Both the position numbers and the translations under genes were made by a program. A stretch of 64,000 nt of DNA, from positions 1,240,001 through 1,304,000 of the forward strand of contig JALGAS010000005.1 in the NCBI GenBank assembly GCA_023078685.1. The letters are read 5' to 3'. This document shows, piece after piece, positions 61,709 through 64,000 of the stretch (position 1 is the stretch's first letter; each line of letters opens with the position of its first letter). Below the pieces are notes generated by a model, which saw only the letters and a list, made by a program, of their open reading frames with translations, was not told the origin of the DNA and did not search any database. Source of the stretch: Neopestalotiopsis rosae (taxonomy: Eukaryota > Ascomycota > Sordariomycetes > Amphisphaeriales > Sporocadaceae).

Positions 61709-62064
61709 CTATAATAACCCTGAAAGTGCCGCTGGTTGCTCCTTTGTTCCGGCAGCCACCCGATCGGTCTTTGAGCCAACCCGGCCCCGCCTGTGGATAT
61801 ACCGGCCGAGGTCCCATCTCTCTGTGGACTCGGCCGCTCCCAGCGAGATGAATAGTCCACATGTCAATGCAACCTTGGACACTGACGACCCCTGGAAACA
61901 ATATCCTTTGCAATGGGCGCCCTGAGTTGTACATACTCCAAGAAAGCGACAGTCTATCGCCCTGAGGATAGTCAGAGATCACAATATTAGATCTACTCAG
62001 CTCTATGAAGCCAGGTGGCGGACTTACCACATTTGCCGGGCTTGTTGAGCGCCAACGCCGCCAT
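61709..62064 (-). CDS. Small basic protein with one hydrophobic helix, 69 aa, two exons
   Basis: Exon 1 is 62064-62028 (12 codons plus one base) and exon 2 is 61881-61709. The 146-bp intron has a GTAAGT donor and a CGTCAG acceptor; the frame closes at 70 codons. The joined N-terminus MAALALNKPGKC runs into VSKVALTCGLFISLGAAE, a possible single membrane helix, followed by a charged tail with RWDLGRYIHRRGR. It reads like a small organellar (perhaps mitochondrial) membrane protein, and I have a weak memory of similar fungal sequences. Function not assigned. Three overlapping open frames on the same strand are longer but lack sense across the splice signals. Confidence 0.55.
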
Positions 62065-62867
62065 GGTCTCACGCTAGATATGACCGATGACATTCATTGT
62101 GTCTAGCTTCCAGCAAGTAGAAGCAAGGAGTTTGATCTGCTTGATATTATTCCGTACCTACCAATCCTACGGTGTGCCTCCCCTATGCAGGTGTTATAGC
62201 CTTTTTGGCACTTTCCCTTGCTCCACCCACCTACATACTCTCCTCCACAGAAATCACAGAACGGACCTTGGCACATCAAAAAGGTCCAAGGGTATCGTGC
62301 GGCGCCGAATTACCCCCAGGGAATATAGATCAGATCATCCCAGTCTTAGTTGTCTTCCCCATCGCCCCATATTCCCGGGACGTTTCCCAGACCTTCCGAC
62401 AAGTTTGGCTTTTCCATTCGCTTCATTCTTATTTGTTGTCTGTCCGTCCCGACTCCAGTCTCGTTCTTCTTTCGCGATATCCGCCTCGTTCATCCCAACT
62501 TTGACCACCCCCCTCATTACCGCCAAGTTTTGACATTGTTGTCGATCTGGGGTCTCGAAACTTACCATCAGACAATCTTTTTACCTAGGTAGATTTACCC
62601 CAAATACCACCCCGCTTCTCAACGGGGTTCTGCCTACCTCGTGGTCTTGTCATCCCTATTCTTTTGAGTTTGTGTCTAAGCTCTTCGTATACATTTGGTA
62701 GTAAACACACTCGTCTTGTCACTAGTCTATCCATCATCCCCTATTGGCCGATCTCATACCAATAGTCTCCTTCTCCTTCATAGAAATAAATGCCAGGCAT
62801 GCCGAGCAACTTATGAGATTTTACACCTTCACTCAGTCTGAAGTGGTGTCACAATAGTCGCACAATC
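62065..62867 (+). promoter_or_regulatory. Upstream region and pyrimidine-rich leader of the mpaB-like gene
   Basis: Strongly C/T-rich between about 62160 and 62800, with no supported coding frame on either strand. Its left edge also serves the divergent 69-aa gene. Transcription start and regulatory sites are not defined. Confidence 0.4.
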
Positions 62868-64000
62868 ATGGCTTCCAACATCACATCCAACATGCCTTCG
62901 CTCCCCACGCCGGCGGCGTTACTGGCCCACCTTCCCAGCTCCGTGCAGACCGGCATCAGCACCCTAGTGTCCAAGGTCACGGCAGCGGCGGCCGATGGCT
63001 CGTGGAAGACGACGGCCATCTCCCTCGGCGTAGTCTACCTGGTGCTCGTGCAGGCGCTACGCTTCCAACGCGAAAAGAGCATGCGCAAGCGCTATGGCTA
63101 CCCGGACCGGGCCAGCCTCCACAAGATGACTGTGGAAGACGCCCAAAAGATTATCAAGGAGTTGTCGAGCTTGGAGTTTCCTTTTACCAACGAGACCAGT
63201 CTGCAGTTTGCACTCTTCAAGGTATGTGGTAATGTGATGCATATCTGCTGAGTAAACACTAACCTCGCATTAGACATATGGCGTAGAGTCAATCAGTAGG
63301 CTTTTGCTGGCTACCAGGAATCTCACTGATCCAGTCAACAGCTTGAAGAGGTATGCCGGTCTTTCTCAACTTAACATATTGGAGCTCTTATTGACATGTG
63401 ACAAATACAGATATGAAGACACAGCAGTCATCATCGGCGAATTCATGGCAAACCCGCCCAACTCGGTGCGGGCGACAACCTCGGTAGCCCGCATGAACTG
63501 GCTGCACAGCAAGTACATCAAGTCGGGCCAAATCTCCAACGCCGACCTGCTGTACACGCTCTCCGTCTTCATCACGGAGCCGGAGCGCTTCACGCGGCTG
63601 TACGAGTGGCGCCCCCTCAACGACATGGAGTACTGCGCCTACGGCACCTTTTGGAAGTCCATCGGCGACGCCATGGGCATCCGCTACGACGGCTACCTGG
63701 CCAAGACGGAGTGGACCGACGGCCTCGACTTTGCCCACGACGTCGCTCAGTGGGCCAAGAGCTACGAGGTCACGGCCTTTGTGCCCAGCGAGATTAGCAA
63801 CAAGCCCGCCATTGCCCTGATTCCCATGATCACGTACTGGCTGCCCCGCCCGATGCTCAAGTTTACTCATGAGTGCGTCCATGTCTTGCTAGGCGATCGT
63901 GTCCGGGAGGCGTTTATGTAAGTGATCTGACCTTTGCAATCTTCCACATTCTGCCCTACAAGTTACTAACGTCGTATCATCCAGGCTTCCGGAGCCCGGC
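62868..64000 (+). CDS. ER-bound oxygenase, mpaB-like (DUF2236 family), 5' part, runs off the window
   Basis: Exons 62868-63221, 63274-63350, 63411-63917 and 63985 onward; phases agree through EAFMLPEPG. A hydrophobic segment near residues 48-66 (TAISLGVVYLVLVQALRF) is a likely ER anchor. Family blocks follow: RKRYGYPDR, ARMNWLHSKY, a D-L-L-Y-T-L-x-x-F helix, and HECVHVLLGDRVREAF near the break. Relatives include fungal MpaB, which cleaves a farnesyl side chain in mycophenolic acid synthesis, and bacterial rubber oxygenases; most fungal paralogues have no assigned substrate. Three introns are visible. The gene continues past 64000, so the C-terminus and poly(A) site are not seen. Confidence 0.88.

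Noticed and set aside
61644..62093. 149-codon unspliced frame overlapping the 69-aa gene
   Set aside because: Runs straight through a canonical GTAAGT donor and gives an incoherent sequence; the spliced model is shorter but consistent.

Overview
This is nuclear DNA from a filamentous ascomycete (Pezizomycotina). Sordariomycetes, probably Hypocreales, is my best guess from protein style, but the genus cannot be read from the window. The evidence is short introns (about 60-150 bp) with GTRNGT donors, CTRAC-like branch sites and YAG acceptors, pyrimidine-rich leaders, and fungus-specific families (HET domain, fungal STAND NTPase, ascomycete laccase, mpaB-like oxygenase). No rRNA, tRNA, CRISPR array or intact transposon was recognised. 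Exon joins were worked out by hand and kept only where splice sites, phase and protein continuity agreed.

Layout. 1-3.4 kb: no gene supported. 3.4-10.4 kb: a 2,253-residue STAND/NLR-like ATPase with a very long TPR-like region and strongly biased codons. 11.4-16.5 kb: two MFS transporters (monocarboxylate type and DHA2 type) flanking an intronless Ulp1/C48-type cysteine protease. 18.4-25 kb: a small secreted protein, a 71-bp relic matching the 3' end of a halogenase gene, a HET-domain gene and an intact flavin-dependent halogenase. 26.5-28.1 kb: a secreted aspartic protease with a hydrophobic C-terminus. 28-37 kb is gene-poor, with small genes (72 aa zinc-ribbon-like, 132 aa in three exons, 88 aa membrane protein in two exons), a stand-alone RNase H-fold protein and a doubtful membrane ORF. 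38-42 kb: a DHA2 transporter and a secreted ascomycete laccase. 43.6-44.2 kb: a secreted glycoprotein of unknown function.

44.6-53.4 kb is the most interesting block. An actinobacterial-style FAD/NAD(P)-binding oxidoreductase is divergent from an unusual fusion protein (N-terminal part of a D-2-hydroxyacid-dehydrogenase-like domain joined to a DadA-like FAD oxidase). These are followed by a CmcJ/AsaB/NvfI-type non-haem iron oxygenase and a glutathione-synthetase-family ATP-grasp ligase with changes in its glycine loop. Together they look like a small specialised-metabolism locus with no PKS or NRPS, in which the ligase might supply the peptide bond; that link is inference. 53.5-64 kb is mostly housekeeping: DPH2 (diphthamide synthesis), FAT1 (very-long-chain acyl-CoA synthetase/transport), PIG-S/GPI17 (GPI transamidase), a newly resolved 69-aa small gene and the 5' part of an mpaB-like ER oxygenase that runs off the end.
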